This document shows positions 44,432 to 53,887 of a DNA stretch of 64,000 nucleotides, one piece after another. The position numbers and the translations under genes are program-made. The notes under the pieces were generated by a model. The model searched no databases, was not told the DNA's origin, and saw nothing but the letters and a program-made list of their open reading frames with translations. The DNA is taken from contig JACQAZ010000014.1 in assembly GCA_016194705.1 (NCBI GenBank), positions 1 through 64,000 on the forward strand, in the 5' to 3' direction. Each line of letters begins with the position of its first letter. Within the stretch, counting starts at the first letter, position 1. Origin of the DNA: Elusimicrobiota bacterium (GTDB taxonomy: Bacteria; Elusimicrobiota; Elusimicrobia; UBA1565; UBA9628).

Positions 44432-45820
44432 ATGACCGCAACGACCCGCGAGATCCTGACGGTCGCGGCCGAGCGGCTCGCACCCGAGGGCGAGGCCATC
44501 GCCCGGGCGGCGGGCTCGCCGCGCGTGATCTTCGTGCCCTACGCCGTGCCGGGCGACCGTCTCGAGGTCGACGTCGTGGCGGCCAAGTCGAGCTTCGCGC
44601 GCGGGCGCATCCGCAAGGTCTTGGAGCCGAGCCCCGAGCGGATCGCCCCGAAATGCCCTCACCACTACGCCGGGCCCGGCGGTCCTCCTCCCTGCGGGGG
44701 CTGCGACTGGCAGATGCTGTCCTACGCCGCGCAGCTCAAGCACAAGCGCGAGCTCGTGCGCGACTGCCTGAGCCGCATCGCCAAGCTCCCCGACGCGCCG
44801 GTCGCCGAGACGATCGCCTCGCCGCAGCCTTGGGGCTACCGCAACAAGGTGCAGATCCCCTTCGGGCGCCGCGACGGGCGCGTGGTCGCGGGATTCTACG
44901 CCCCCGGGACGCATTCGATCGTCGACTTCCAAAGCTGCGCGGTCCAGCCCGAGCTCTCGGTGCGCATCGCGCTCAAGGTCAAGGAGCTCGCCGCGAGCTG
45001 GCGCTGGCCGATCTACGAGGAGGACTCCGGCCGCGGCTGGCTGCGCCACCTTTTCGTGCGCACCAACTCCGAAGGAAAGGCCTTGGCCGCGCTGGTCACC
45101 AAGAGCGCGGAGTTCCCTCGGCGCGAGGAGTTCGTCTCGGCGCTGAGGCAGGCCTTCCCCGAGCTCCTCGGCCTGCACCACAACGTCCAGCCGCTCAAGA
45201 CCTCGGTGGTGCTGGGACCGCACTGGAAGGCCGTCTGGGGCGCGCGCGCCATCGAGGAGCGCGTCGGCCGGCTGCGGTTTCTGGTCTCGCCGGGAGCCTT
45301 CCTGCAGGTCAACACGCCGGCCGCCGCGCTCCTCTACGACGCCGCTCTTGCCGCCGCGACGGAGGGCGGCGTCCGGTTCAAGCAGGCCCTCGACCTTTAC
45401 TGCGGGGCCGGGACCCTCACTTTGTGGGTCGCCGGGGCCTTCGCGCGCGTGCAGGGGGTCGAGGAGAACCGCGACGCCGTCAGGGACGCCTGGAAGAACG
45501 CCGAGCTCAACGGCGTCAAGAACGCGCGCTTCACCGCGGGCCGCGCCGAGGCCGTGCTGCCGAGGATCAAGAACGAGCTCTCCGGCCCCACTGCCGCGCT
45601 GGCCGATCCGCCGCGCATGGGCTTGAGCCGCGCCGTCCTGCGCTTTCTGACCGCGCCGGTCTTCCGTAGGCTCGTCTACGTCTCCTGCGATCCGGCGACC
45701 TTCGCCCGCGACGCGGGCTACCTGTGCCAGTCGGGCTTCAAGCTCAAGAGCGTCTCGCCGGTCGACCTCTTCCCGCAGACCTCGCACGTCGAGCTCGTAG
45801 CACTTCTCGACAGGGCGTAG
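44432..45820 (+). CDS. rlmD: RlmD/RumA-type 23S rRNA (uracil-5-)-methyltransferase
   Basis: This encodes 462 residues of the TrmA/RumA family. An N-terminal TRAM-like region (LAPEGEAIARAAG, VIFVPYAVPGD) precedes an iron-sulfur cluster site with CPHHYAGPG, CGGCDWQM and a later Cys in FQSCAVQ. The SAM-binding domain holds FLQVNTPAA, DLYCGAGTLTLWVA, and LADPPRMGLSRAVL; the catalytic Cys lies in YVSCDPATFARD. It methylates a uracil C5 in rRNA; whether the target is U1939 or another site cannot be told. AGGA is placed six bases before the ATG. Confidence 0.9.
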   Translation: MTATTREILTVAAERLAPEGEAIARAAGSPRVIFVPYAVPGDRLEVDVVAAKSSFARGRIRKVLEPSPERIAPKCPHHYAGPGGPPPCGGCDWQMLSYAAQLKHKRELVRDCLSRIAKLPDAPVAETIASPQPWGYRNKVQIPFGRRDGRVVAGFYAPGTHSIVDFQSCAVQPELSVRIALKVKELAASWRWPIYEEDSGRGWLRHLFVRTNSEGKALAALVTKSAEFPRREEFVSALRQAFPELLGLHHNVQPLKTSVVLGPHWKAVWGARAIEERVGRLRFLVSPGAFLQVNTPAAALLYDAALAAATEGGVRFKQALDLYCGAGTLTLWVAGAFARVQGVEENRDAVRDAWKNAELNGVKNARFTAGRAEAVLPRIKNELSGPTAALADPPRMGLSRAVLRFLTAPVFRRLVYVSCDPATFARDAGYLCQSGFKLKSVSPVDLFPQTSHVELVALLDRA

Positions 45821-45919
45821 GGATTTCCCCTTGCGCGCCCAGCGTTTCGGGGCTATGCTACCGATGCTGGCTCCCGCGTCTAGGCCCTAAGACCCAGCCG
45901 GGCTTGGGCCCAATAGGGT

Positions 45920-45948
45920 TTGCGCGATCGCCGGCTTCCACTTATACT
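45920..45948 (+). promoter_or_regulatory. Promoter immediately before the start codon
   Basis: TTGCGC (45920-45925) and TATACT (45943-45948) are 17 bases apart. The -10 ends six bases before the ATG at 45955, so the mRNA should be leaderless. An in-frame ATG at 45949 touches the -10 box and is unlikely to be transcribed. Confidence 0.6.
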
Positions 45949-45954
45949 ATGGTC

Positions 45955-47415
45955 ATGCCCAACGCGCGCAAGGCGCTGCTCGCCTTCTTGGCCGTCGCGG
46001 CCGTCGGCCCGGTCCGCTGCTTCGCCGGCGACCTCCCCACCTGGGTTCCCGAAAAGCAGGGCTGGGGCGCTTGGGACGAGATCAACTTCCAAGACGAGAA
46101 CAAGGTCCCGCACACCGTTTGGTGCCGCTATTCCGATTGCTGGGGAAACAGGCACCCCGCCACGGCCCAGCTTTTCGTGTTCGACCGGATCAGCCAGACC
46201 CCCTTCCCCGTCAAGTACGACCGCGGCGGCAGCGGCACGGCCTATCTGACGACTTTCAAGACGAAGCTCTCGCATTTCTCCGTGGTGTTCAAGAATGGGA
46301 CCGGGTCCATCGTCAGGGACGACGGAAAGTTCTCGATGGCCCTCAAGGACGCCTACACCCCGGCCAGCATGACGGCCACCGGGAGCGTGGTGATGGTCCT
46401 GCCGCCGGAGACGCACGCCGACGACGGCGTCAAGCCGGCCGCGCCCGCTCCGAAGCCGCCGCCCAAGATCGTGCGCAAGCCGCGGCCCCAGCCGAAGAAG
46501 CCCGCCGCTGAGCCGAAGAAACCGGTCGTAGAGACCAAGAAGCCGGCCGAGCCGGAACCGACCAAGCCCGCGCAGGTCAGCGGCACGGCCTCCGAGCCCA
46601 AGCCCGTCGTGACGGAGCCCAAGCCGACGGTGGTCTCCAAGGACGCGCTGCCCGACGCCCTTTCCGACGACGAGCAGAAGCTGCTCAACAAGGACGAGGC
46701 CCTCCAATACGCCCGCCGCATGGCCGCGGCCAAGCTCGAGAAGGACCCGGACCGCAAGCCCGACGATCAATCCCGCGAGTCGATCGTCGCCGAGTACCGA
46801 GAGATGATCGCCCCGCGCGATCCCAAGCTCAACCTCAAGCCCGAGGAGCTGGCCGCCTTCGGGGATTCCGCCGCCAAGATCAAGGCCAACATCGACGCCG
46901 CCAAGGGCGACGCGCGCAAGGCGATGGTCGAAGGCTACCGCCGAAACGCGGTCGCGCTGCTGGCCAAGAAGACCTCGTCGCGGTTCGCCAAGACCCAGGA
47001 CCTGCTCGACCATCTCGCGGACCATCCCGACGACCTGAACATCGCTTATGACGGCAACCCCAACACCGGCACCGTCCTGGGGGCCGGCGACGACAAGAAG
47101 AAGAAAGACGATAAGGAGATCTCCAAGGAAGAGCAGGATAAGCTCGACGCCGAAGCCAAGCAGCGCGCCCAGCGGGCCGGAAGCCACAAGACCGACGTCC
47201 CCCCGACCAAGGACCAGAAGGTCGGCGAGTCGGACGACGGAGGGGCCACCTGGAAGAAGGACCTGCCCAACATCGCCAACGGCGTCCGCTGGGGCATCTG
47301 GGCGGGAGTGATCGGCATGTTCCTCGCGGGACCGATGGGGATCGCGCTCTTCGCGGTCGCCGGCGGGCTGGCCGGCTACGGGATGAGCAAGGTCAGCCGG
47401 AGCCTCGACAGCTGA
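45955..47415 (+). CDS. Secreted protein with Pro/Lys-rich linker and C-terminal membrane hairpin
   Basis: This encodes 486 residues. The start at 45955 is chosen from the promoter position and gives a signal peptide (ALLAFLAVAAVGPVRCFA). An N-terminal domain of about 120 residues (WGAWDEINFQDENKVPHTVW) with a Cys pair is followed by an 80-residue Pro/Lys/Glu linker (PKKPAAEPKKPVVETKKPA), a helical region, a Lys-rich stretch (KKKKDDKEISKEEQDK), and two hydrophobic C-terminal segments (GIWAGVIGMFLAGPMGIALF and AVAGGLAGYGM). I recognise no family. The linker is like those that span the periplasm. Confidence 0.65.
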   Translation: MPNARKALLAFLAVAAVGPVRCFAGDLPTWVPEKQGWGAWDEINFQDENKVPHTVWCRYSDCWGNRHPATAQLFVFDRISQTPFPVKYDRGGSGTAYLTTFKTKLSHFSVVFKNGTGSIVRDDGKFSMALKDAYTPASMTATGSVVMVLPPETHADDGVKPAAPAPKPPPKIVRKPRPQPKKPAAEPKKPVVETKKPAEPEPTKPAQVSGTASEPKPVVTEPKPTVVSKDALPDALSDDEQKLLNKDEALQYARRMAAAKLEKDPDRKPDDQSRESIVAEYREMIAPRDPKLNLKPEELAAFGDSAAKIKANIDAAKGDARKAMVEGYRRNAVALLAKKTSSRFAKTQDLLDHLADHPDDLNIAYDGNPNTGTVLGAGDDKKKKDDKEISKEEQDKLDAEAKQRAQRAGSHKTDVPPTKDQKVGESDDGGATWKKDLPNIANGVRWGIWAGVIGMFLAGPMGIALFAVAGGLAGYGMSKVSRSLDS

Positions 47416-47421
47416 GGCGTC

Positions 47422-47880
47422 CTACGCGCTCTGTTTGTCCTTCGCGTCCTCGAGCTTCATCCCCCACGCCAGGCAGCAGGCTCCGATCGTGACGCACGAG
47501 TCGGCCAGGTTGAAAACGGGCCACACGCGAAAATCCAGGAAGTCCACGACGTACCCGTAGGCCACGCGGTCGTAGAGATTTCCCACCGCCCCGCCGGCCA
47601 CCAGGACCAGGCCGCCCTGGAGCCAGAAGTTCTTGCGCATCCACGCCGATTGGAGGTAGAGCAGCATGGCCAACAGCGCCGAGGAGAGCCCGATGAAGAA
47701 GCCGTTGCGGGAGAAGCCGATGCCGAAAGCGGCGCCCGTGTTCTCGACGTAAGTGAAGCGAAAGAACGGCAGCACGCGCAGGGTGCTGCGCGGCATGAGC
47801 CAATGGACCGCCCAATATTTGGCGAGGCGGTCGGCGACGACGATGGCCGCCATGACGCCGGCGCGCGCCGCCGGCTTCAT
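47422..47880 (-). CDS. lspA: Lipoprotein signal peptidase II
   Basis: This encodes 152 residues with four membrane helices. The conserved blocks are [50 protein letters not shown]; catalytic Asp residues are D113 (VVDF) and D127 (NLAD). It removes signal peptides from prolipoproteins, such as those encoded at 7570 and 43581. The ATG at 47880 overlaps the ileS stop by four bases. The ileS-lspA pairing is widespread in bacteria. Confidence 0.95.
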   Translation of the reverse strand: MKPAARAGVMAAIVVADRLAKYWAVHWLMPRSTLRVLPFFRFTYVENTGAAFGIGFSRNGFFIGLSSALLAMLLYLQSAWMRKNFWLQGGLVLVAGGAVGNLYDRVAYGYVVDFLDFRVWPVFNLADSCVTIGACCLAWGMKLEDAKDKQSA

Positions 47881-50681
47881 CCCAGGTTCTTGGCGCAGCG
47901 GCCGCAGAGCGCCGGATGCTTCGCCGTGCCGCCGACGTCGGTCTGGTAGCGCCAGCAGCGCGCGCACTTGGCGCCGGCCGCAGCTGAGACCTCGACCTTG
48001 AGCGCGCCCGCCGCGGCCGAATCCTCGACCTCGGAGACGAGAAGAATTTCCGCCCATGGCACCGAGTCTCCGCCGATGGTCGCGCCCTTGAGAGTCACCT
48101 TGGCCTGGAGCGAACTGCCGATCTTCTTGGCCGCCCTTGATTCCTCGAGACTTTTCTGGACGGCGGCGCGGACTTTGAGTATGTTCTCCCAGCGCGAGGC
48201 CAGCGCCGCGTCCTTCCATTTCGGATCGAGCGGCGGCAGGTCCGCCAAGAAGACGCTCTCGCCGAGCTTCCAGCGCTTGGGCCCGTGCTCCCAGCCTTCC
48301 TCCGCAGTGAACGAGAGGATCGGGGCCGCGAGATGCAGCAGGCGCGTGAGGCACTCCGCCATGACCGTCTGCGCCGCGCGGCGTTCGGGAGCGTCGGGCT
48401 TGAAGGTGTAAAGGCGGTCCTTGAGCACGTCGCAGTAGAACGAGGAAAGGTCCGCCGAGCAGAAGTCGAGCAGACGGCGCGCGGCCGAGCGGAAATGGTA
48501 GCCCTTGTAGTCCTCGAGCATCCCCTTCTGCAGCTCGTAGAGCCGGCCCAGCACGTAGCGCTCGAGCTCGGGGAGCTTCTCGAAGGGGACCCTCTGTTTC
48601 TCAGGGACAAAGTCGAAGGTGTTGCCGAGCAGATAGCGCGCTGTGTTGCGGAACTTGCGGTAGGCCTCGGCCGGCACCTCCATGAGCTTGTCGGAGATGC
48701 GCACGTCGTCGCTGTAGTCGGACAGGGCCACCCAAAGGCGCAGCACGTCGGCGCCGAACTTCTCGATCATCGCCTGCGGGGCGACCACGTTGCCGGCCGA
48801 TTTATGCATGGCCCGACCTTGCTGGTCGAGGACGAAGCCGTGGGTCAGCACGGATTTGTAGGGCGCCTTTCCGGTGAGAGCCACGGCGAGCACCAGCGAG
48901 CTCTGGAACCAGCCGCGGTGCTGGTCCGAGCCCTCCAAATAGAGATCGCAGGGAGATTGATCCTCGCCAAGCACCGCGAGCCACGAAGCTCCCGAATCGA
49001 CCCACACGTCGAGAATATCTTCCTCGCGGCGGAACTCCGCGCCGCGGCACTTGGGGCAGGCAAGACCTTTGGGAAGGAAATCCCAGGTCTTGGCCGTGAC
49101 GGTCTTGCCCCAATCGGAGAACCAGAACGAGTCGCCGTCCTTGGCGACCTTGTCCTCGATGGCCTTGAGCGCGCCGTCGTCCTTGATGGGAGTCGAGCAC
49201 GCGGTGCAGAACAAGACCGGGATCGGCGTGCCCCAGACGCGCTGGCGCGAGAGGCACCAGTCGGGCCGCCCCGAGACCATCGCCGAGATCCGCGTCTGGC
49301 CGACCTCGGGGATCCAGGCGACGCGGCCGATGGCGTCGAGCAGCTTCTCGCGCAGACCCTCGAAGGCCACGTTCAAGAACCACTGCTCGGTCGCGCGGAA
49401 GACGATCGGGTTCTTGCAGCGCCAGCAGTGCGGGTAGCTGTGCGAGATCTTCTCCTCGGCGAGCAGCTGGCCGCGCTCCTTCAAGGCGGCGACGACCGCC
49501 GGGTTTCCTTCCTCAAAAACCTGTTTCCCCTTGAACTCGGGGGCGGCGTCGGTGAAGCGCCCCGAGGCGTCGACGGGACAGAGCACGTCGAGCTCGTACT
49601 TGAGTCCGGTGTGGAAGTCGTCCGCCCCGTGGCCGGGGGCGGTGTGCACCACACCCGTGCCGTCCTCTGCGGTCACGTAATCGGCGAGCACCCCGATGCC
49701 TTCCTTGCCGCCGAAGGGCCGCTCGTAGACGAAGTTGACGCCTCGCCTCGCCGCCTGGCTCGCCGGAGCAAGGTCCTTCCCCCGGAAGTCCTTGACGACC
49801 TCGCCCTCCGCCCCGATGGCCTTGAGCACGGCCTCGCGCCTCGACTCGGCCATGAGCAAGAGGCGCGGCTTGGTCCAAGCGGAGCTCTTGGCCTCGACGA
49901 CGACGTACTTGAGGTCGGGATGGAAGGCCGCCGCCATGTTGGCTGGAAGCGTCCAAGGCGTGGTCGTCCACACGAGGACCTCGATGCCTTTGAGCTCCTG
50001 GGGAGCCTTGATCGGCATGGAGACATAGACGGAAGGAGAGTTCTTGTCCTTGTACTCGACCTCGGCCTCGGCCAAGGCGGATTCGCAGGTGATGCACCAG
50101 TAGACGGGCTTCAGGCCCCGGTAGATGAAGCCCTCCTTGAACATGCGCCGGAAGGCGTTGAGTATGCGCGCCTCATACTGCCGCGACATCGTCTTGTAGG
50201 GCTTGCTCCAGTCGCCGAGGCCGCCCAAGCGCTTGAACTCCTCGCGCTGGACGCCGATGAAACGCTCCGCAAAATCCTCGGCTTGCTGTCTGAACGCCGC
50301 GATGTCCTTGATCCCGCGCTTGCCCATCTTCAATTCTTTAAGAAGGGCCGTCTCGATGGGCAGGCCGTGGCAGTCCCAGCCGGGCGTGTAGGGCGTCGAA
50401 AATCCCATCAAGGCGCGCGTCTTGACGACCATGTCCTTGAGCGTCTTGTTGAGCGCGTGGCCGATGTGGATGCTGCCGTTGGCGTAGGGCGGGCCGTCGT
50501 GCAAAACGAAGTCTTTTCTTCCTTTCTGCCGCTCGCGCATCTTGCCGTACAGATCGAGCTCTTCCCAGGACTTGAGGCGCTCGGGCTCGCGGCGGGCGAG
50601 ATCCCCCTTCATCGGAAAATCGGTCCGCGGAAGATTCAAGGTCGACGAGTAATCGGCCTCTTTCTCGGCGTTGGGACCCAT
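47877..50681 (-). CDS. ileS: Isoleucyl-tRNA synthetase
   Basis: This encodes 934 residues, the normal bacterial size. The class I HIGH motif is in [12 protein letters not shown], the signature [20 protein letters not shown] lies in the editing region, and the KMSKS equivalent reads MHKSAGNVV. The C-terminus has a CARCWRYQ...CGRC zinc finger, which marks the bacterial type. It charges tRNA-Ile. It starts near the large inverted repeat at 50729-50818. Confidence 0.97.
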   Translation of the reverse strand: MGPNAEKEADYSSTLNLPRTDFPMKGDLARREPERLKSWEELDLYGKMRERQKGRKDFVLHDGPPYANGSIHIGHALNKTLKDMVVKTRALMGFSTPYTPGWDCHGLPIETALLKELKMGKRGIKDIAAFRQQAEDFAERFIGVQREEFKRLGGLGDWSKPYKTMSRQYEARILNAFRRMFKEGFIYRGLKPVYWCITCESALAEAEVEYKDKNSPSVYVSMPIKAPQELKGIEVLVWTTTPWTLPANMAAAFHPDLKYVVVEAKSSAWTKPRLLLMAESRREAVLKAIGAEGEVVKDFRGKDLAPASQAARRGVNFVYERPFGGKEGIGVLADYVTAEDGTGVVHTAPGHGADDFHTGLKYELDVLCPVDASGRFTDAAPEFKGKQVFEEGNPAVVAALKERGQLLAEEKISHSYPHCWRCKNPIVFRATEQWFLNVAFEGLREKLLDAIGRVAWIPEVGQTRISAMVSGRPDWCLSRQRVWGTPIPVLFCTACSTPIKDDGALKAIEDKVAKDGDSFWFSDWGKTVTAKTWDFLPKGLACPKCRGAEFRREEDILDVWVDSGASWLAVLGEDQSPCDLYLEGSDQHRGWFQSSLVLAVALTGKAPYKSVLTHGFVLDQQGRAMHKSAGNVVAPQAMIEKFGADVLRLWVALSDYSDDVRISDKLMEVPAEAYRKFRNTARYLLGNTFDFVPEKQRVPFEKLPELERYVLGRLYELQKGMLEDYKGYHFRSAARRLLDFCSADLSSFYCDVLKDRLYTFKPDAPERRAAQTVMAECLTRLLHLAAPILSFTAEEGWEHGPKRWKLGESVFLADLPPLDPKWKDAALASRWENILKVRAAVQKSLEESRAAKKIGSSLQAKVTLKGATIGGDSVPWAEILLVSEVEDSAAAGALKVEVSAAAGAKCARCWRYQTDVGGTAKHPALCGRCAKNLG

Positions 50682-50728
50682 GGCGGGCCTATCTTATCAT
50701 TTCGTGGACCCGCCTCGCCCATGCGCCG

Positions 50729-50818
50729 TTGGTCCGTTGCTTTAAAGCAACACGAGGCTCAAACGCCGCAAATAAAGTCATCTATTCGGCGCGGTGTTGC
50801 TTTAGAGCAACGGACCAA
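50729..50818. repeat. Large near-perfect inverted repeat (25-bp arms)
   Basis: The left arm 50729-50753 and right arm 50794-50818 are reverse complements with one mismatch. Each arm contains TTGCTTTAAAGCAA or a one-base variant, which is itself a palindrome. The 40-base centre has a further 5-bp stem (50764-50768 with 50787-50791). It fills much of the 198-base gap between the divergent ileS and acyl-CoA dehydrogenase genes. It could be a MITE-like element or a double operator. Confidence 0.85.
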
Positions 50819-50831
50819 GAACGGACATGCC

Positions 50832-50859
50832 TTGTCCGCTCATCAAAATTCGCTAGAAT
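50832..50859 (+). promoter_or_regulatory. Promoter of the acyl-CoA dehydrogenase gene
   Basis: TTGTCC (50832-50837) and TAGAAT (50854-50859) are 16 bases apart. AGGAGA at 50868-50873 is six bases before the ATG at 50880. A short inverted repeat (CGGACA at 50822-50827 with 50833-50838) covers the -35 box and could be an operator. Confidence 0.6.
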
Positions 50860-50879
50860 AAGCGTTCAGGAGATAGCCC

Positions 50880-52031
50880 ATGGATTTCGAGCTGACCGAA
50901 GACCAAAAGACGATCCGCGAGACCGTGCGCAAGTTCGCGGAGACCAAGATCAAGCCGCTGGCCCACGAGCTCGACGAGAAAGAAGAGTTCTCGCCGGAGC
51001 TCACGCGCGGCATGGGCGAGGTCGGCATATTCGGCCTCATTGTCCCCGAGGAGTACGGCGGTTCGGGGCTGGACTATTCCTCTTACGTGATCGCCGTCGA
51101 GGAATTGGCGCGCGTCGACGGCTCTCAGGCCGCGACCGTCGCGGCGGGCGTCTCGCTGGGGATCGCGCCTCTGTTGTATTTCGGGACTGAAGAGCAGAAG
51201 AAGAAATATCTGCCGAAGCTCGTGACCGGAGAAGCCTTGTTCGCCTTCGGGCTGACCGAGCCCGAGGCCGGCTCCGATTCTAGAGGTTCCAAGACAAAAG
51301 CCGTCCAGAATTCCGACGGCTCGTGGACCATCGACGGCTCCAAGATTTTCATCACCAACGGCTCGACCGACATGACTTTGGGCGTCATCGCGCAGTGCGT
51401 CACCGGCAAGGACGACAAGGGCAATCCGATTTTCACCTGCTTCATCGTCGATAAGGGCGCCAAGGGCTTCACCGCCAAGACGATGCACAAGAAGCTCATG
51501 TGGCGGGCGTCGAACACCTCCGAGCTGTATTTCTCGGGCGTGAAAGTCCCCGATTCGGCGCGTCTTGGGCCCGTCGGCGACGGCTCGAAGCAAATGCTCA
51601 AGACGTTGGACTCGGGGCGCCTGTCGATCGGAGCGATGGGGCTTGGCTGCGCGCAAGGCGCGTACGAGCTGGCCTTGTCGTACGCCAAACAGCGCAAGCA
51701 GTTCGGCAAGCCGTTGTCGGCGTTCCAGGCCACCGCCTTCAAGCTGGCCGACATGGCGATGAAGATCGAGCATGCGCGGTGGTTCCTCTATAGAGCCTGC
51801 TGGCTGAGGGATCAGCACAAGCCCTTCGGCACCGAGTCTGCGATGGCCAAGCTCTATTGCTCCGAGGTGGCCCAGCAGGTCGCCAACGAGGCCGTGCAGA
51901 TTCACGGCGGGTACGGCTTGATGAAGGAGTTCGACGTAGAGCGCTTCTACCGCGACCAGCGGCTGCTGCAGATCGGGGAAGGGACCAGCGAGATTCAGCG
52001 GCTGGTCATCTCGCGGGCGATCGGCTGTTAG
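50880..52031 (+). CDS. Acyl-CoA dehydrogenase
   Basis: This encodes 383 residues, the usual length. Family signatures: FGLTEPEAGSDSRG at about 121-134, ITNGSTDMTLGVIAQC, the flavin region FGKPLSAFQATAFKLADM, QIHGGYGLMKEFDVERFYRD, and the C-terminal GEGTSEIQRLVISRAI holding the catalytic Glu. It oxidises acyl-CoA to enoyl-CoA with FAD and passes electrons to ETF; the sequence type is that of short-chain (butyryl-CoA-like) enzymes. No ETF or other beta-oxidation gene is adjacent. Confidence 0.93.
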   Translation: MDFELTEDQKTIRETVRKFAETKIKPLAHELDEKEEFSPELTRGMGEVGIFGLIVPEEYGGSGLDYSSYVIAVEELARVDGSQAATVAAGVSLGIAPLLYFGTEEQKKKYLPKLVTGEALFAFGLTEPEAGSDSRGSKTKAVQNSDGSWTIDGSKIFITNGSTDMTLGVIAQCVTGKDDKGNPIFTCFIVDKGAKGFTAKTMHKKLMWRASNTSELYFSGVKVPDSARLGPVGDGSKQMLKTLDSGRLSIGAMGLGCAQGAYELALSYAKQRKQFGKPLSAFQATAFKLADMAMKIEHARWFLYRACWLRDQHKPFGTESAMAKLYCSEVAQQVANEAVQIHGGYGLMKEFDVERFYRDQRLLQIGEGTSEIQRLVISRAIGC

Positions 52032-52161
52032 CCTTTGCCGGCCCGAGCGCGGCCGCTTGAGGGAGAACTTCAAGGAGTGCTTTGCCCCGCCGAGCATCAA
52101 GCCGAAGAACAAGATCATCGCCGCCCAGCAAAGGAAGAAGACGAGGGCGAGCGCGAGAGTC

Positions 52162-52611
52162 TCAATACGCGTCGTGCGACCAGTAACCGACCTTGAATCC
52201 CTGGTCGGTCTGCACCACGATGAGCCAGACTTCGGCTAAAAAATCGATCTCCAGTTCGTCTTGCTGCCCGTCATCGCACTGAAGTTGAACGTTCATCCAT
52301 TGACGGAAATTCGCCTCGGTCACCTCCGCCGCTATCGGACGCGGCTCCTTCATAAAGCTCGTCTTTTCCTTCAAATCCTTTAACGGCGACATATCGTTGC
52401 CGGTGACGTAGGGGATCTTCGGATAATGTATCTCGTGGACGTCTACACCTCTTAAGATATCCAGATACTCGTCCTCGAAAAACTTCTTCACCCCCTCCAC
52501 CGCGATCTTCGCCTGAACCCAAGGGGCCAGCATCTTGTGTACGGCGTCCCAATCCTTGGCTATCGCGGCGTTGGCCAAATCGTTTCCAAACTTTTGTACG
52601 TCAGGATTCAT
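52162..52611 (-). CDS. Small soluble protein, unknown
   Basis: This encodes 149 residues without signal peptide or membrane helix. It begins FGNDLANAAIAKDWDAVHKMLAPWV, a helical start that resembles NTF2-like or snoaL-type folds, and ends with beta strands (DELEIDFLAEVWLIVVQTD, GFKVGYWSHDAY). I cannot name a family. The gene is less GC-rich than its neighbours. It diverges from the receiver gene at 52750. Confidence 0.65.
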   Translation of the reverse strand: MNPDVQKFGNDLANAAIAKDWDAVHKMLAPWVQAKIAVEGVKKFFEDEYLDILRGVDVHEIHYPKIPYVTGNDMSPLKDLKEKTSFMKEPRPIAAEVTEANFRQWMNVQLQCDDGQQDELEIDFLAEVWLIVVQTDQGFKVGYWSHDAY

Positions 52612-52663
52612 CGTCTCCTCCTTTTGAAGGGATTATTATATGAGTTTCTCCCCTCTTCGCTCA

Positions 52664-52698
52664 CTCCGCTGACATCGGGCCGACCTCCGCTGACATCG
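52664..52698 (+). repeat. 14-bp direct repeat spaced 21 bp, upstream of a promoter
   Basis: CTCCGCTGACATCG occurs at 52664-52677 and again at 52685-52698. The 21-base period is two helical turns, and the second copy ends six bases before the -35 hexamer at 52705. This is the layout of a tandem activator-binding site. Confidence 0.7.
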
Positions 52699-52704
52699 AG
52701 GCGA

Positions 52705-52732
52705 TTGATAACGCCGCCCGTCCGCGCATACT
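52705..52732 (+). promoter_or_regulatory. Promoter of the receiver gene
   Basis: TTGATA (52705-52710) and CATACT (52727-52732) are 16 bases apart. AGGAG at 52739-52743 precedes the ATG at 52750. The transcript would start near the ribosome site, giving a very short leader. Confidence 0.55.
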
Positions 52733-52749
52733 ATCGGCAGGAGCGGACC

Positions 52750-53181
52750 ATGGACAACGGCAAGGGGCCCAAACGCCTTCTCATCGTGGACGACCACGCG
52801 GGCATTCGCGAGGTGTTCATTTTCCACATGCACCGCGAGAACTTCATCGTCGGGGAGGCCGAGGACGGCTTGGAGGCGCTGACGCTGGTCGAGCGCTGCC
52901 GGCCGGACTTGATCGTCCTGGATCTCATGATGCCCAAGCTCGACGGATGCGGGGTTCTCAAGCGGCTGCAGGAACGAGGCTTCGGCGACATCCCCGTGAT
53001 CGTCATGACGGGCTTCAGCGAGGTCTTCGCGAGGGATACGGTCATGACCTACCCTAATGTCGTCGACTACCTGACCAAGCCTTTCCCGTACGACGGCCTA
53101 GCCCAGCGCATCCGGGATTTCATCGACAAAGGCCTTCCGGTCGCGGTCGCGCCTCAGCCCGAAGCTCCCCCGGCCCTTTGA
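52750..53181 (+). CDS. Stand-alone response-regulator receiver protein
   Basis: This encodes 143 residues: a receiver domain with DD at 14-15, phosphoacceptor D58 in LIVLDLMMPKLDG, T87 in VIVMTGFS and Lys110 in YLTKPFPYDG, then a short Pro-rich tail. There is no output domain. It begins a run of signalling genes (carbonic anhydrase, nucleotide cyclase, PilZ) on the same strand. The start at 52750 is set by AGGAG and the promoter. Confidence 0.9.
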   Translation: MDNGKGPKRLLIVDDHAGIREVFIFHMHRENFIVGEAEDGLEALTLVERCRPDLIVLDLMMPKLDGCGVLKRLQERGFGDIPVIVMTGFSEVFARDTVMTYPNVVDYLTKPFPYDGLAQRIRDFIDKGLPVAVAPQPEAPPAL

Positions 53182-53205
53182 CCGAGAATTCGCTATAATT
53201 CTCGG
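53182..53205 (+). promoter_or_regulatory. Inverted repeat overlapping a TATAAT box before the carbonic anhydrase gene
   Basis: CCGAGAATT at 53182-53190 pairs perfectly with 53197-53205 around six bases. It begins right after the receiver stop codon and contains TATAAT at 53194-53199, seven bases before the ATG at 53207. It can be read as a weak terminator, an operator, or both. Confidence 0.5.
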
Positions 53206-53206
53206 C

Positions 53207-53863
53207 ATGAAGCCGCTGTTGGCCGTCCTCGCCGCCGCGTTCATGACCTCCCCGCTGAACGCCGCCGGGCATGCCTCGACCATCAAGCCCGCCGAGGCGC
53301 TCAAGCTCCTCGAGGACGGCAACAAGCGCTTCGCCGCGAGCGCCCCCGAGCAATGTCGGGAGCCCGAAAAAGCGCGGGCGGCGCTGGCTGCCGGCCAGCA
53401 CCCCCACACGATCGTGCTCGCCTGCAGCGACTCGCGCGTGCCGCCTGAGCTCATCTTCGACCAGGGCCTGGGCCGGCTCTTCACGGTGCGGGTGGCCGGC
53501 GAGGTGCCCGACGCCTCGTCGGTCGCGAGCATCGAGTACGCCGTCGAGCACCTGGGCGCCGGGCTCATCCTGGTCCTGGGCCACGATCAGTGCGGGGCGG
53601 TCAAGGCTGCGCTCGCGCCCCGGCCCAAGAACGGCGACGGCTCCGCCGACCTCGACTTTCTCGTGGGCGCCATCAGGCGGCATCTCGCGCCCGAGGACGC
53701 GGCGGACAAGACCCTCGCCGTTCCCGTCCGGCGCAACGTGGACGCCGTCGCCTCCGAGCTCTCCGCGCGGTCCAAGATCGTCAAGGACGGCCTGGCGGCG
53801 GGCACGCTGCGGATTGCGCGCGCGATCTACCACCTCGACTCCGGGCGCGTCGACTTCTGGTGA
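53207..53863 (+). CDS. Exported beta-class carbonic anhydrase
   Basis: This encodes 218 residues with a signal peptide (LLAVLAAAFMTSPLNAAG). The zinc site is complete: CSDSR at 73-77 and HDQC at 126-129, with the conserved Arg of the dyad. It interconverts CO2 and bicarbonate; the signal peptide places it in the periplasm. It lies upstream of a class IIIb cyclase, an enzyme group known to respond to bicarbonate. The C-terminal half (VRRNVDAVASEL, GTLRIARAIYHLDSGRVDF) matches the family closely. Confidence 0.93.
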   Translation: MKPLLAVLAAAFMTSPLNAAGHASTIKPAEALKLLEDGNKRFAASAPEQCREPEKARAALAAGQHPHTIVLACSDSRVPPELIFDQGLGRLFTVRVAGEVPDASSVASIEYAVEHLGAGLILVLGHDQCGAVKAALAPRPKNGDGSADLDFLVGAIRRHLAPEDAADKTLAVPVRRNVDAVASELSARSKIVKDGLAAGTLRIARAIYHLDSGRVDFW

Positions 53864-53887
53864 AAATAATATGGTAAGGATATAAAC

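Noticed and set aside
52057..52239. 60-codon plus-strand frame and a hydrophobic minus-strand stretch (52032-52160) after acyl-CoA dehydrogenase
   Set aside because: The minus-strand stretch reads like one membrane helix (LALVFFLCWAAMILFFGLM) but has no start with a ribosome site and runs on into antisense of the dehydrogenase; not enough support for a gene.
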